From Tigriopus japonicus (lineage: Eukaryota; Arthropoda; Copepoda; Harpacticoida; Harpacticidae): DNA of 64,000 bases. The notes beneath the pieces were generated by a model that saw only the letters and a list, made by a program, of their open reading frames with translations, was not told the DNA's origin and did no database searches. The stretch covers positions 607,537-671,536 of the forward strand of contig JAAGOF010000081.1 in assembly GCA_010645155.1 (NCBI GenBank), written 5' to 3'. Each line of letters begins with the position of its first letter. Within the stretch, counting starts at the first letter, position 1. The translations under genes and the position numbers were made by a program. Shown here piece by piece: positions 33,110 through 46,273 of this stretch.

Positions 33110-36100
33110 GATGGAGTTATGGGACACACATTGAATCCATGCTGTAAGCTTGTAAAGAATGTTGTCAAAAGTAGCTCATTTTGTTGAGTTACTCCAATAA
33201 AAAATGACATTTCAAAAATAACTAAAACTTTTTGTAGGAAAAGCTATGCATCTATCCAACAAAAGCAATTTGAGAAGATGAAGCAGTCAAAAACATCTGG
33301 ATCATAAACCTTCAAGAGATTTATGACTTATGATTTTCTGCTAAATTAAGCCAATCCCCTTCTTGTGACTACAAAAACTTGCCTGTTTATTTTGTTCATT
33401 TATTTTTCAACTTTCCACACAATTATTCAGAGAAGAAGTTGAACATTTTCAATATTCAAAGCTTAAAACACAAAAGAATAGAGAGAACAAAGGAAGCACA
33501 CCATTCTACTTTTTTGCACATGAAAGGGCAAAGTCCTTTATTTTATACTTTCTTATGTGGCGGTTTTTGAGGGAGCATAATATTTGACTTCGTTATTGGA
33601 ATGGATTGAAAATTCAAGTATCACAATTTTGTAACACATAAGATTAAAACATCAAGTGATCTGATTGTTAAAAACAAAGAAAATATTTTTTTTTTCATGA
33701 TGTGAAAATCCATTTTGAGGAATATTTTGGCATCCCTTGAAGTGGAAAGTATCCTCCAAACGTTGTAGGCTTTTCTCAATTAAATATATTTTCAAGATCT
33801 TTAGAGAATCAGTTTAAGATGCTTCACTACGGGAATAAGGATTCATAATTAACCAAGATCAATTTGGAATAACTCACTTCACGCCTGTATGAGCATTAAA
33901 TGAGTGACACAATTACAAATTGTCTTTTTTGTACACTAAACAAGCTCAAACTGTAAACAATGTTCAGAAATGATGACCGCAAAGTTTTTTACTAAAGGCA
34001 CTTAACACAATATCACTCCTTACTAATCCTCTTTTGGTCACGAAAAAGCTTTTCCATCTCAATAATTTTCAGAGAGCAAAACACATTTGACTCATTTTAG
34101 AGGCTCTTAACTTCCTCCAAATTGATCCCCTAAAAGCTTCATGGCTATTTTTTGGACACACGATGACTAAATTGAATTCTAGACCAAGTTTCAACCTTCA
34201 AGAATCTGGCCAGCTCCAATACAAAACAATATCCCATAAATCAAAACATATGCATGTTAGCCAAACCTTCACCCACAATTGGCCAAAACAAATCTACCCG
34301 TAACTTGAGTTGGCAAGTCAAGGACGGAAAAAACTAAAAACCTCTTACCGTTGTCGTTGTTAGGCTCTCCAAGGTTGTTATGATTTGGCCATGTGCACTA
34401 ACTCGCACAAGAACGTAATCACTCGTTGGCGTTCATCACTAGACTAAAACTGAAACGAGAGCAACAGGCGTCCTATCCTCTCCAGTAAAAGAGAGTTCCA
34501 TTGAATTTCGTGACTCGATCGGCTCCGTTCGCTACTTGTTCTCGTTCGTCTTGTCCCTGAAGAAGAGGGCAAGGAGGCTAAGGACGGCTAAAATCCTGTT
34601 CATGATGATCTCGATGTGTCTGTGACGATCTTTCAAGGAGCGGAATAACTCGTTTTCATTACGGAATAGACGGTGAGTGGTAGAAGAAAGACAGGGACAT
34701 GTTGAGAGATGGTTGAACAATTGGGCTGAGTTTCCCCAAGTTCTTGTGTCAAGTCGATCGTTGGGAGGGTAGCTTTAGGACCCGTGTTTATTAAGCTAAT
34801 TCAATTCAAGCACTTAAGTACTTGATATGATCAATAAAGAAATGATGCATTTACGTCTGAGCACCAAGTTTGTCTGAATTATCTCTTATTAATGATGAAC
34901 CACGAGAAATTTTAGAGAACAAACCTTAAACCGTAATGAATGGTGTGCACTTAGGTTAATGATAAGGAAAGGGCAAAATAAACGTAGGTACAAAAGAATT
35001 AAAGTAACATACAATTTAAAGTAGGTTTTTGGTTACCGAAAGTCTCACAAAACTAACCAAATCGTAAAAAAAACTGATCATGTTTTAAACGTTATTTTTT
35101 TAAGTTACTCCAAAAAATACAAAAACAAATGTGAATCGAGTGTTGCGTGTAATGTTTCAGTTGTTCAAAATCAGATTTTTTGTTTTGATTTAGCTTCATA
35201 AAAAGGTAAGCTGAGTGGGAACAAGAAATGCCTGAATTAATCTGCTTTCCCCCCAATTTAGAAAGGGAGTCAAACATATAATTATATATTTATTTTAAAT
35301 ATAATATTTTATAAATGTAATGTTTTATATTATAAACATTATATCTTATAAACTAATTTAAATTTAATAATAGTGTTAAGACTATAATACATACTCTCTG
35401 CTTCTTTCCTGATTTTGATTTTTCCATCCCTTTTCCGGATCATTCTGAAGGGAACAAGCAATTTCCCCTGATTTTTTTAGAATTTGTCCAATTATGTAGT
35501 CTTAAACAAAAAATTGCAAATCTTTGTAATTACGAAAACGAATTGTAAATACTTTGTACATTGCAAATTATAATTCACAAGTATCTAGTGGCCCCGAAAA
35601 TTAACCAAATATTTTGTCTTGCAACTTCAATCAAAAATGTCAATTTGTTTTATAATTTTGATTTTAACTGGTTACCTTTCCCAACAATTTTCAACGAAAC
35701 AAGCAATTTTTCATATTTTCTTGAAAGTCTCCAAATTTTTGTACAAAAGTTGAAGATTTTTATTATTACATTGTAAAATATAGTTACAACTCTCTGGTGA
35801 CCCTGGTGATAAAGCTTAGAAGTGATTTAGTTTTCAAATCTTAAAAAAATCAAATCTTCCAAAAGTTGACATTTTTAGAATATAAACAGCATGTCTCACC
35901 AATTCGTAGATTTGAGGCCAAATTATCAAAAATACGCAGAACGGAAAAAAGTAAAACAGTTTTATGTGAATTATGTTGCCAAAAACACTTTTGCGCTTTA
36001 CAACGCAAAAACACTGTGCTTTACAAAAAAACACTTAAAAATGATCAAGAGAACACTAGTGCACCATAATAAAAGGTTACTGTCATGATGTGCGCCATCT

Positions 36101-39100
36101 GGTGTGTTTCATGTAGCAACAGCTCGCACCTCCCATGATACACATGTATACGAAGATGGCGACGAAAGTGTTTTCAGCCCAATTTTGGCATGGATTATGG
36201 CTGATTTTTTTTTCTAATGTCAAGTCCTTTATGCCAAATATAATTTGATTTTAACCGTCAATTCAACCAAAAACTTTTCTTGTTCATTACCAATCCTCTA
36301 CAACACTAAATTTTTCTCCTTACAAAAACACTTCAATCAGGTTCCATACTCCAGCAAGGAGGATTTATTACTTCCTAAAACGTTTATTACAAAACAAATA
36401 ATAAGCACAAAACTATACATCCTTTCGGGAAGAATCAAATTCGTTGTAAAACCCAAATGAACACGAATTACATCGAAATCAATCTCCTTCTTAGGGTTTT
36501 TTTTTGTTCAGAATGTGAAAAGCCAAAAAGTTTTGGTGCCTTGAAATTTAGCTCAAAAGAGAAAAAGACTGATTATAAGAGAGAGGATCAAAAAGTTTTA
36601 ACTCAAAACTAAAAAAAAAAAACTTTTTTTGACATTCTGGCGCGAAAAAAACTTTTTTGTGGTTTGGAACTTATTTTGACCTTAATCTTGCATTTTGTAT
36701 AAATTTTAAGCAGAAGAAAACACTTTTTTCACGATTTTCAGGCCCAATTTTTTTTTAACATTTAATCCCACCTAAAAAAGGCCGTCAATTTTTTCGAGGT
36801 GCTTTCACCTCAAAGGACCGAGGACGATTTTTTTACCTAATAATCGAGAGCAAAAAATGCCGGCTAAAAGGCAACAGACAAAACATGTTTAGTCCTATCA
36901 TTTGACAAATTGAAGAGAGAACACATTTTTGGGTCATTTTTTGTAAAAAAAAAACGATTTCGTTCATTTGTATCTGTAAAACACTTTTTTGTCCGTTTTT
37001 AGCTGATTAAAAACATTTTTGCCTATATTTTCCAAATTTAAAACTTGTTTTTTGACATTTTTCCAACTTTTTTTCCGCCCTCTATTGATTATGTATGGTT
37101 AAGAAGAAAAGGCTTTGTTAACGTCAACGTCCGATCTGGTATTTTCTTATTCTAGTTTCTCTAATCACGAAGATGAGACCGTCACGTCAATGATCATCCG
37201 ACAGTGAAAATTTGAAATCAGTTCAATTTTGGAGACCTTTCTTGACCGCGAGAAATGGAAGATCTCGCTAGAAACAGGTTGCCAAGTCAATTAATTGTGT
37301 TCAACTTGCCTTGTTTTTTTTTTTTTGTCTGCCACTATCTAATCCGGTTTGTACTGAATCGACCTGAATAAGCTTTTTTTCATGCGTGTTCACGCGATGA
37401 AGTGAAGAAGTGGACGAATGTATTTTTTCTCTTTCATTCTGATCAATTATCTGTTTACATACTCATTCACCTTTGTTTGAGTGGCTTTTCTCACCTAAAA
37501 ACTGGAAACTTGCTCCTTAAAATGGGGGAAAATGTTTCTGACAGTGAACTGAATTTCTCTTTTACAACCAAGGACTGGAATGGTCGCATAAACAGGTTTG
37601 TTTTAAGAACCGAAGCCTGGTATCCGGAAAATTCATTGTGACAGTGGCTTTTTCATGGGCATGGTTGGATGATTTTAATGTCTTGCCAATGCGTTGATTA
37701 AAAACTGTCTTGACTGTTGCCACGTTTTGTCGGTTGTCCAGATGGGTTAGCAATGATTTCTAGAGTCTTTGGAAGTCTGTGGAATCTTGTTTGGGTGTGA
37801 TATCAACCCAAATCTTGAAGTCTTTCGCAATACGAGAGATCTTTCTTTTTGCCATGTTCACGGTGAAAAAATTGATAGAAAAGGGGGAAAAGGGTAGAAG
37901 AATATACACGGTTTTATTTACTAAAAAGTTCGGCAGTTTTGCAAGCTTAAAATAATATTAGCCATTTTGAAGGGAAACTGCAATCCTTTCCAAATTCAAG
38001 AATGATAAGATATCGGACAATATCGTTTATGACATAATTTAAGCTACTTTGTAAAAACTGTCGATGTTCTCGTACTTTTGGGGGTTATCCCCTTACAATC
38101 ATACTCCAATAACAAATTTTATGCCCTTCACAGGTCTAAAAAACTCAGTTGTATTTGAAAAAGGACTTCATATTAAAAATATAATGTAAAAAAAAGTTTA
38201 TCTCTTGTTATGAATTATATATTTTCAAGCATAAATCCACAAGCAATAATCAAACTTGGCTTATACCAAAAATGTGTAAAAATCGTGAAGTAACATTTGT
38301 GCAAAATGGGAAAATAACTCACTATATAATCAACCAAAAAAAATTATAGAATTAATTTGCTGCTCTTAATCTTGCTGATAAGAGCTTAATTTCCTCAAGA
38401 GCTCTATTAAAACTAAAATAGAAAAAATATTAAAAACTATAAGACCATAGTTTTCCAATATCCTTCACCCGAAACGCCAAAAAACATAAGAACATGTATT
38501 AAGCTATCAAATGTCATTCATATTTCCGTTATGATTTCCTCAACCTTTTGCAATGATTTTTAGCTCAGGTGAGATCAGCTTGCAAGGTTTTTTTACTGCA
38601 GCTCTCGGTTAGTGAGTAATAAATCCTGAGTAACTTTTTTTGCAAATTTTCCATGTCAAACTAGATGAATTCCTTGGGTAATTGAAAAAGTTTGATTAAG
38701 CACCCCAAGCGTACTCACAACTTGGTCAGTTTATTTAAGCATAGGGCTAATCAGTTCAATAAGGTTTTTAAGTAAAATTTTTAAAAAAGGTCTTCGTTTC
38801 GTTGGTTTTGAGCAAACATAATGGTTTGCCAAATTTAAACCAACCCTTTGATCATTTGTTTTAATTGAAATTATGAGTTGTTCTTTTCTCACCTTTCTAC
38901 AGCGTTCTACCGATTCAAAGAAATATTGATATGGGTCTGATTTCAAGTGTGTCTGAACTAAGGGGTTTTATATTCCTGAAAAGTTCTTTAAGACAATCAT
39001 CATTTCTGCTCTTTACAACCACTTTTTACTTTCTTCGCCTATTTCCAAGGGTTCGATAGAACATACGCCAACTCTTCAAAACAATTCTAAAGCCCAAAAG

Positions 39101-39429
39101 AATGTTTATTAGGCCTTACAAAGTGGTTGGCTTGAGCATGAATCGTGTTACATGACATGAAAGAAACTGTGATGAAGTGCCATTGAAATTAATTGACCTA
39201 CTGAATTTGACTGGCATGCATTTTTAATCAGCATTTACACCACACCAATAATCATTTCTAATAAACGTTTGCTTTCACTTAGATGGCAATGGCTTAATGG
39301 TTACAAAATCGAGAATCACTTACATAACACGGTGTTTCTTTGAGCGGGAGAATTCATTTTCAAATTCCAAAAATATTTGAGCCCAGTTTTAAGGTGTGAA
39401 TGCAACACCGCATACGTATTTGAATTCTT
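33110..39429. other. Long gene-poor AT-rich region
   Basis: No supported gene. 34345-34730 is richer in GC than its surroundings and may include a minus-strand promoter (see findings). 35274-35375 is almost pure A/T. 36590-37080 holds repeated A/T runs with CTTTTTT words, ending near TTTTTTCCGCCCTCTATTG, which may be the end of an unbounded hAT-like repeat. Confidence 0.5.
35274..35375. repeat. A/T-only low-complexity tract
   Basis: About 100 bp of TATAAT/ATATTTTATAAA-type sequence with almost no G or C. Confidence 0.8.
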
Positions 39430-39759
39430 TTAATTAGGTCACGGGCAAAAAAACGATATAAGGTCACTTAAAACGTGCTTGAAGATAACTTTCTGAACAT
39501 TTTTTTCCTACTTAAGTCTCAAGTAGTCTTATGGATGTGTCTACCTAAATATTGTCGAAATCTATTTAGCCGTTGGCTGAGTTGATGTAACGACCTTCCT
39601 CTGTGGTCATTCGAGAATGCCGAAATTGATTTCCGAATTATTTTAGCACAACACTACTCTCAGTACATGTAAGACTTTCCGTCAAAGTAAATTTTCAAAT
39701 ATTTGTTTTTAACCACGTTTTGGGTAGTATTATAGAGTTTTTGCCCATGACCTATTTAA
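39430..39759. mobile_element. MITE with TTAATTAGGTCA ends, copy A
   Basis: The left end is TTAATTAGGTCACGGGCAAA and the right end TTTTTGCCCATGACCTATTT. About 330 bp. A diverged second copy (55289-55602) shares internal stretches such as ACCTAAATATTGTCGAAAT. Confidence 0.75.
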
Positions 39760-40700
39760 ACGAACTTAGATAAATGGTCGGCATTGCATTTACATCACAA
39801 AATTGGTTTCAAAAGTTTCAAGAATTTAAAAATGACTTTTCCAACTCAAAGAAACGCCGTAATAAGTCGATAGTTTCTTTTGATACGTCAAAATATTACC
39901 TAAAGGGTGTGTGCAGGGTTAGGCATTATTATTAATACAAGAATTTAAAAACTTACAAATGTAACTTGGAATCATTTAACAACTAGATAAATTCAACTAA
40001 ATCATTTTTATCAAAAACCCGAAACATCATTCAACCCTCATCATTCTTTTTGCAGATTGAAGCATAGTGAATAATTTCCGGGCCAAAAATCATGATTGCA
40101 CCCTGTAGTTGTTTTCAGACCCAACCATAGAAGCTATTCCGAAGAGCTAACAAACCCTAAATAATGTACAAAATCAACGACAAAGATTTTCTGAAGAGGA
40201 GAAAAAAAACCTGATCTCGTTCCTTTCAATTTTGATTTATGTACAGATTGTTGCGCAGACTTCTTCATTCGGTGACTTTTACTAAAGTTCGAGAGTCCAG
40301 AGAAAGTTCAATCGAGCAAGAAAATATCATGTTTCAATTTCGATGTTAGAGCTTTTTCAAGTTTGATGTGAGCAACTCGTGATAAGAACATGAGAAGTAG
40401 AGAACAGGCTCTTTTTAGACACAATTTCAGGAAAACTCTAAGCTACTAAAATCAATAGTTACGTTAGGGTTTTAAAAATGAAATTATATAATATATCTTA
40501 CCTTCATGTCGATGGCAAAATCGGCGATCAAACTTTTCATATCAATTACTTTGTATTGATTCCTTGATTTTCAATAAACCCAAACCAATGTGTAGATAAA
40601 CCTGTGATGTAATTGTTATTTCAATGGAGAAAGACAAGTGAGAAGAAGGTTGTTGTTTTGCGCCGCCCTTTTGTGGTGAGTCTGTTGTTTTCTAATCTGC
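39760..40700. other. Intergenic, nothing recognised
   Basis: AT-rich sequence between two MITEs; no reading frame of note. Confidence 0.5.
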
Positions 40701-40708
40701 GCTCTAGG

Positions 40709-41054
40709 TAGTGATGGACCGAAAGCGCTCTCGGCCGAAATTACGGCCGAAATTTCGGTTTCGGTAATGCCTACCGAAACCGAAAGCAGACAAGCACTAT
40801 GTAAAATGGAGTTTGACAACAAAATCAAAAAAAAATTGGTCCAAAAACCTTTGAAATTTAAGTTTTCCGATTTTTCAAAATTTGCAACTACCCAACATCG
40901 AACACATGAGCATTCTAATTTTTAAGGCAGATTTTGCATTTGAACAATTTTGTAAACAGCTGCTTTCGGTTTCGGTTTCGGTTTCGGTTTCGGTTAAGCC
41001 CTCTTTCGGCCGAAACTTTCGGTTTCGGTTGTGAGCCCTGTCGGTCCATCACTA
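40709..41054. mobile_element. hAT-type MITE with TTTCGG word array, copy 2
   Basis: The TIR is TAGTGATGGACCGA. Flanks 40701-40708 and 41055-41062 are both GCTCTAGG, a perfect 8-bp duplication. It is the same family and orientation as 2789-3128, with highly similar unique centres. The right-hand duplication overlaps the TAGG that begins the next element, so this copy jumped into that element's terminus. Confidence 0.95.
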
Positions 41055-41058
41055 GCTC

Positions 41059-41225
41059 TAGGGATGGGTGACACCGGCAATTTTGACCTCGACACCGACA
41101 CCGGAAGGTTAAAACCAACACTGACACCGACACGGGTGTCGAAGTTTCCCATCAACACCGCCGTGTCAACACCACTGGTGTCGACGCCGACACTGACACC
41201 AATGACGATACCGACACCAAGAGTT
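41059..41225. mobile_element. hAT-type MITE with GTGTCG words, copy 2, one end
   Basis: Starts TAGGGATGGGTGACACCGG and continues as CGACAC/GTGTCG hexamers to about 41225. The matching far end is not found next to it. A reversed end (CACCGGCATCTCGCCC) occurs at 42480-42500, so it may have been split by later insertions such as 41344-41895. Confidence 0.7.
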
Positions 41226-41343
41226 CATACAAGAATTTGGAGTCTAAAAATCATCCAAAGTTTTATCAATTGAGGAAAAGGTTCCACTCTTTTCGGTAAC
41301 TCTTAAACCCCAAATGAAGAGTGAGAATCTGGTAAGTGATAAC

Positions 41344-41895
41344 TAGGGCCCGGAAAAATAATAACAAAGAAGTGTAAAAATATCCAAAACATATTTCATT
41401 CAAAAGCCCTAAATATTTGAGAAAAGCCGGATATTTAAGAAATATGTTTTTGATAATGCCATTATTTATTTGTTTTTTTTTGTCTGTGTGTACCAATGTT
41501 CCAAATTTGTTTTTGGTGAATTTGGTGCATTTGGCCGTGTTTGGAGGCATACTTTGCATGTAATTATTTTGAAAATACATTTTTTTCTTTGCCTCAATAG
41601 ATGGCATAGTTCTTTTCGTGTGAGATGGTAACTTTGATTCTAAATGTCTAATCTCAGTATAGATACTTTTTGCAGAGATTTTTGTATTTTTGGTGCATTT
41701 TGGCTAAGCCCTCTTGGGCATTGATATTGGGCACTTATATTCTTCAATTTTGCCTGAAATTTTTGTTCTGATTCAAATATTCGAGAAGATCTTTATTTTT
41801 TCCTTGGACGGCCAAAATATTTAAAAAATGAAGAAAAATGGAGTAGTTTTTCAAAAATATTTTATATCTAAAAATAAATATATTTCCGGGCCCTA
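41344..41895 (+). mobile_element. hAT-type MITE of the TAGGGCCC family, copy 2
   Basis: The left end is TAGGGCCCGGAAA and the right end TTTCCGGGCCCTA. It is collinear with 25443-25973. Flanks GTGATAAC and CTTATGAC match at only 5 of 8 positions. Confidence 0.88.
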
Positions 41896-42427
41896 CTTAT
41901 GACAAAGTGGAAACTAATAGGCTCAAAATGGTTTCTCAGTGTTTTTGAGCTTCGGAGACCCATGGTGAGATTGAGTATCAAAGGTTTATTTCCGTTTATT
42001 CTCTTGATTAATGCATGATCAAAATTCATAAATGCTCTAATAGATAATTAAACATAAGTATTTTAACATTGCTTTTTACTTTATTGTCAAATATTTCATT
42101 GGACGACCTTATCTACAATATTGTCATTTTAGGTAAATCTATAAATATCATAAAACAAAAATATCAAATTGTGTTTTGATACTGTAATTAAACAAGGTCA
42201 ATAGAAATTTGTACTTCTAGACAGTCATTTTTAACACCAGTTTGGACAGCCCTAGACATTTCTCACAAAAATTAAATTAAACTTAGTGCAACTTAAATTG
42301 GAGAGAAGGGAAAAAAGGTTTACATTTTGCAATACCCTGCGTGGGGATCTTTGTTTTGGAATCCTTACGTGTGATTACGCAAAATTGACGCTATTTGCGG
42401 AACTTTGCAAAACCTCACGAAACCTTG

Positions 42428-42505
42428 AAATGTCGACACCAGGTCTCCGGTGTCGACACTGACACCGAAATCCGAAAATTCCGACACCGGCATCTCGCCC
42501 GCGAC
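42428..42505. repeat. Fragment of the GTGTCG-word hAT MITE
   Basis: Several GTGTCGACAC and GACACCG words ending in CACCGGCATCTCGCCC, the complement of the family's left end minus the last TATCCCTA-like bases. Confidence 0.6.
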
Positions 42506-42864
42506 TGCGCTCGATCAAAAATTTACGGACGATCAGTTGCTTCACGACAAACGATTAAGAACGTGATACGATGGGAGAATTTTAGTGAAGCAATGAGGCA
42601 CCAGAGGCCACGACCCATCTACGGGGTAAACAAACAGGCCCAGCTGTTGTTTACTGAGCTTGCCTCATTTCAATTAAATACTTGAAATTACATTTCATCG
42701 TCTTTGTTTATGAAATTAGTTACATTTCGTATAATGCAATTGATATTTTCAATTACAAGTACATTTCACATACATAGTAAGTTCCGGGATTTCAAGCTTG
42801 ATTTTACGATTACAGTGGTATCGTCAGCAAAGCAAAACAGGCCTTCTCTTTGCTTTGGTTAAAC

Positions 42865-43067
42865 CAGGGGTGTGCAAACCCTGGCCCGCGGGCCAAATGT
42901 GGCCCGCGAGAGGATCTGCGATTTTCAATTGACTGTGGCCCGCAGATGCAATAGGTAGATTGTAGAATTTTATACTAGAAATTATTTGTCATTTTGGATG
43001 GTGTGGCTCGCGAGCACCAACGGTCCGGCCAGTTTGGCCCACTGCTAAATAAGTTTGCACACCCCTG
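42865..43067. mobile_element. hAT-type MITE with TGGCCCGC words, 203 bp
   Basis: The TIR is CAGGGGTGTGCAAAC, with GTTTGCACACCCCTG at the right end, a form known from hAT elements in many animals. Flanks GGTTAAAC and GTTTAAAG match at 6 of 8. The body repeats TGGCCCGCG/CGCGAGCC. Confidence 0.88.
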
Positions 43068-45049
43068 GTTTAAAGGATTGATCCTTGGGGAGAGCCACAT
43101 GTTTACATTGTAGGTTGCATGTTGTTAACAGATAAAATTTATTTTAGAGTATATCGACATCAAGTCGGATTGCTGATCGCTAGGGTGAGTACTTATGTGT
43201 TTTCGGACGTTTCGGGATCCTATTTTTTCAGGTACAAGGACGTAGTGCAGCGGTATTAACGCATCAAACTAACACTAAGGTCAATCTCAGATTGACTTCA
43301 GTAGTGTTGCAAGCTCAATCCTTTGCTCTTGATGAACACAAGCTTCGCTTGTCCCAAGCAATACTGAACTGTATGAAAAAGTATCAGAAAACAAACTTGC
43401 CTAAACGTCCAAATACTTGAAGCCTATTCATTTTACTTAATTTTGGCATCCTCTATCTAATGATGGGATTCAATCTCACTTCAATCTGTTCAATCTTTTA
43501 GGCTGCCATCAATGCCCATGGTCCATTGTAAAAATTGTCAAAAAAAACCTTGCTTGATCTTCATGGCACCCTTGGTCTGAAGCCTTCAAAAACAGGGTTA
43601 ATTTTTGGATATTCTCTATGAACGAAAGCATTTTTTACATAAGTGACAAGCATGCTGTTTCACGTGAATTGGCAGTCACAACGAAGTAGGGCGCGCAAAA
43701 ATGATTGGGCAGATTGAAAATCAGATTGAACTCCATCAGTAGTACACTCTAAAAAATCTTACGTTCGTTAACATGCAACCCATGGGGTCGTAGGGTGGGT
43801 TACGATCTGAATTCCAAAATTGTCTCGGTTTTTGAAAGCATTGTACTGCATACATCTTTCTTTGTAATTGATTATGACAGAAAATTGATATATTATTATT
43901 ATTAGAATGAAGGGTTAAAAAAATGAGTTGCTAGGAACAACTTTTTTGACAAGCAATACATCATAGGAGAACCATTCATAACAAAGGAACAATGGTCAGG
44001 GCACAGTAATTCAAACCTCACTCTAAAATCAGCATGATAACTTCTTTTAACACGCGTTTAGACTACGATTGAATATGAAAATATACTTAACAACTTTTTA
44101 AATTTGTCTTTAAATCATCCTTTACCATGGGCAACTCCGTGTTGTTTGCTGACGAGAAAAATATTATGAAAATGAACGGGAAAAGAGCGAAGTTGGTACT
44201 TAAAAACGCCTATCAAGTTTGCATGACAATACTTTAATACCACAATGAGGCGTGTTTCGGACTCAGGAAACCAAATTCTGGTTGTACTATGAAAAGGAGA
44301 TCTTAATATGTGATCAGTCCTTCCTTTAAAGGAGAAAAGTGAAGCATTCGCTAGAAACATTGTCTTAAGACACAAACTGCGTTTTCAGAGTTCATGAAAC
44401 ATAGCTAATGTAACAAGATTATGCGCAAATGCTGTATGTTTTACCGTCGGAAAAAGCGGTATCTAGGGACATTTATTGTGTAATAAAGAGTAGAAATGTA
44501 GAGATCACATCAGTATAGATAATACCCGGTTGGTGCACCTCTTTTATTGTACTTTTTATTTTAGAGAAAATCTAAACTTCATTGGCCTGAAATTTGCATC
44601 CCAACTTTAAGATATTAAGCAGCTAAAGCAAGTGTTGCTATGAAATGTTGTGGTTTACAATGTTGCAAAATCTTTGAGGATGACTATGCGACAGATTCCT
44701 TTTTCTGATTTTTACCATGTCAATCCACGTTAGAACATCATGTCATACATGATTTAATGCAATGCCAATGCTTCATAGGTCGCACATTCTCCAGCCTAAC
44801 ATTGGAAAAAATTGGACCGATGAATGCATGCAGACACAGGCAGAGACAGGTTCTCCACATGGTTGCACATTCATCCAAACAATCAAACCTGGATACACAG
44901 AGACTCTGCGTTGGCTTATTCGTAACAATCATCCATTTACAGGCCCACCCTGTGATATAAGGTCGTAATCATAAGTAGAGTCCAAAAGCCTACGTTTTGT
45001 TTCGTGTCTCTCACCACTTCAAAGGGTTGAAGGTGCCAGTCAATATTTC
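43068..45049. other. Intergenic, no supported gene
   Basis: Short frames at 44115-44375 and 44738-44968 overlap on both strands without recognisable domains. Nothing else was seen. Confidence 0.5.
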
Positions 45050-45520
45050 CAACAACAAGCACCGAATTTCTGGAGTGGGAGGCTAACGATGTGAGTTATG
45101 ATTTCCCGTAGGATTAATTCAATCAAAGGATTGATTTAAATGCCTTCTTTTGCAAAGAAGACCTTGCTTTTATTTAGTAGACGACGTATTTCAATTTTCA
45201 GCTCAATTGGCTGCGGAGTGACAAGCTATGCCTTCTCAAACTTATGTACTGAAGAGAGCAAAGAATGAATGAATTCGCCCTTTCGTGGTAAAACTTTTAC
45301 CAAAAAAGGGCCAATTCATTCATTCGTGGTAGGATTTGCACTGAACTTTGAGAGCATAACTTTTGTCTCCGACGTTCGATTGAGCTGAAAATTTAAATAC
45401 GGATTCTTGTCATCATATGCAGGCAAGGTCTCAATTGTAGAAAAATGTAATTGAACTGTTTCTACTGAAAATTATGATTCCTCTCGTTAGTCTCCCAGTC
45501 CAGAGAAATTCAGTGGTTCT
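45050..45520. mobile_element. Palindromic element with arms of about 220 bp, copy 1
   Basis: The left arm starts around GAATTTCTGGAGTGGGAGGC and the right arm ends with the complement GTCTCCCAGTCCAGAGAAATTC. The arms meet near 45288 at AAGGGCCAATTCATTC and its mirror. A second copy of the same plan is at 48425-48868. No transposase and no clear target duplication. Confidence 0.75.
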
Positions 45521-46089
45521 TGGATGAAAGCGTGTGAATCTGGCAATCCTGAAATGCAGAGAAGAGTATCAAATGTACCAAAAAAGGAAAGAGGAGGTTG
45601 AACGTTTGGAGTGTGCGTCAATATTTGAGCTCTTTGCTGCTTTATTGTTCCATGAACATGAACAGGTGGTCGTACATGCAATTTCTGCTTGCTTCATGCG
45701 TTTCCTTTTTTACTACGGCAAAGAGTTAGCGAAAGAAAGCTTCATTTATGGATCTGGGCTTCAATGGAATCGGCTTTACTATGACGAAAAATTGGATCAC
45801 AATAGCTTTAATGCATCATGCTTTAATCTAGAAATAGTAGCGTACTCCTAAAGGCTCAACGTGATGAAAAAGGGTAGAATAGGTATGAAAAAAGATACAA
45901 TCAAAGTTGAAGTCGAATCTAAGATTTCCGGATGAAACAACGCCAAAAAATGAACTTAAGATTTGATTTAGCTACAGAAGTACTGTAATTTAAAATTTGG
46001 AGTCATTCTTAGGAAGTCTTTGTTCATTTTTGGAGTAGCCGTCAAATTGTTAAAATACCCGCCAATCCAAAATTCAGAGCTCGTATTTT
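45521..46089. other. Intergenic; unassigned open stretch
   Basis: A 105-codon plus-strand frame at 45534-45851 begins at GTG, not ATG, and has no recognised family. Not called as a gene. Confidence 0.4.
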
Positions 46090-46250
46090 GCGCAAATAAG
46101 TAAGATATATGGGGTTGGTTGCGGATTTTTGATTACTGCTACAAGAAATAGGATTCGTTGTAAAGTTGTATAGATAATATTTATGATTTATCTGTTCACA
46201 GGGAATCGCAGTCGTTGTAGCGGTAGTAAAAAACTTTTTTATGTTTACGT
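46090..46250. repeat. Two LINE-type 3' tails in opposite orientation
   Basis: CAGGGAATCGCAGTCGTTGT then AGCGGTAGTAAAAAAC (46199-46235, plus), and on the minus strand CGAATCCTATTTCTTGTAGC then AGTAATCAAAAATCCGC (46160-46120), both resemble the tail of the LINE at 20540-20870. Confidence 0.5.
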
Positions 46251-46273
46251 GGCAACACTTTATGACGGTACTA

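Noticed and set aside
45534..45851. 105-codon protein gene
   Set aside because: No ATG at its start, no recognised family, no poly(A) signal or splice context.
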